Of a stretch of 64,000 bases of DNA, positions 63,851-64,000 are shown piece after piece. Positions within the stretch are counted from its first letter, which is position 1. The number at the start of each line of letters is the position of its first letter. Source of the DNA: Vespa crabro (taxonomy: Eukaryota; Arthropoda; Insecta; Hymenoptera; Vespidae); contig NC_060973.1 in the NCBI RefSeq assembly GCF_910589235.1, positions 1,863,501 through 1,927,500 of the forward strand, written 5' to 3'. The notes beneath the pieces were generated by a model that had not been told where the DNA came from, did no database searches, and was given only the letters and a program-made list of their open reading frames with translations. A program made the position numbers and the translations under genes.

Positions 63851-64000
63851 AGAAGAAAGGATCTTATATTATATTATATTATATATTTTCACGAAAGGGC
63901 TGTATATCAGTAAGTGACTGTCACGTTCAGAAGCTAATTACCCTCGAGGCCGATCCTCATCCTATCTTTTGCTAAAGTTTCTCCTTTTGATGTGGTATAA
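63601..64000. repeat. (TA)n, ATATT units and right-end unique DNA
   Basis: TA/TATTA (63601-63675), (AT)n (63787-63847) and TATTA units (63866-63888). The last 110 bp is unique and cut by the window edge. Confidence 0.85.

Noticed and set aside
1..64000. tRNA, rRNA, snRNA, CRISPR and transposon proteins
   Set aside because: Read for B-box-like GGTTCGA words, regular spacer arrays and reverse transcriptase or transposase motifs; none found with supporting context. A tRNAscan, Rfam and Dfam search would settle this.

Overview
The window looks like non-coding DNA from an insect nuclear genome. The best guess is a hymenopteran, perhaps an aculeate wasp or ant, but this rests on composition only. 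It is AT-rich overall. CpG is not visibly depleted (CGA, TCG and ACG words are everywhere). Perfect (GA)n/(CT)n tracts of 20 to 60 bp recur about once per kilobase, mixed with (AT)n, poly-A/poly-T, (CGA)n, (GGT)n and pentanucleotide arrays. I found no bacterial-type genes, rRNA, tRNA, CRISPR array or transposon protein. Long open frames are almost all translated microsatellites (Ser-Leu, Arg-Glu, Tyr-Ile, poly-Phe or poly-Lys). I therefore annotate no confident protein-coding gene. The segment is most likely a large intron or an intergenic region.

Layout. 0-8 kb: microsatellites with two homeodomain-type dyads (554-585, 1194-1218), a 56-bp (TC)n/(GA)n palindrome, a CACGTG site and a DR1 nuclear-receptor site. 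8-14 kb: dense CT/GA tracts, (AGT)n and (ACG)n arrays. 14-21 kb: three old, degenerate long-unit tandem arrays (14400-15235, 17595-18245, 20165-20690). A cluster of nuclear-receptor half-sites and a PHO/YY1-type palindrome lie among them. 21-37 kb: microsatellite-rich, with a CRE/E-box/X-box-like cluster at 23.04 kb and a possible exon at 33.66 kb. 37.1-37.7 kb: GC-rich, promoter-like island. 38.4-39.5 kb: the longest nearly repeat-free stretch. 42.5-45.1 kb: the most structured part, with paired E-boxes, CCAAT, a perfect RFX X-box, two long alternating purine-pyrimidine runs and G-run repeats. 47.4-47.6 kb: a TATA-containing island with nuclear-receptor half-sites. 48.7 and 60.4 kb: strong G-quadruplex candidates. 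60.28 kb: a possible small exon with good splice signals on both sides. The right end is (AT)n.

If this DNA has a function it is probably regulatory: short GC-rich islands with transcription-factor-like motifs, separated by GA/CT tracts that could bind GAGA-factor-like proteins. That is inference; the motifs and repeats are read directly from the sequence.
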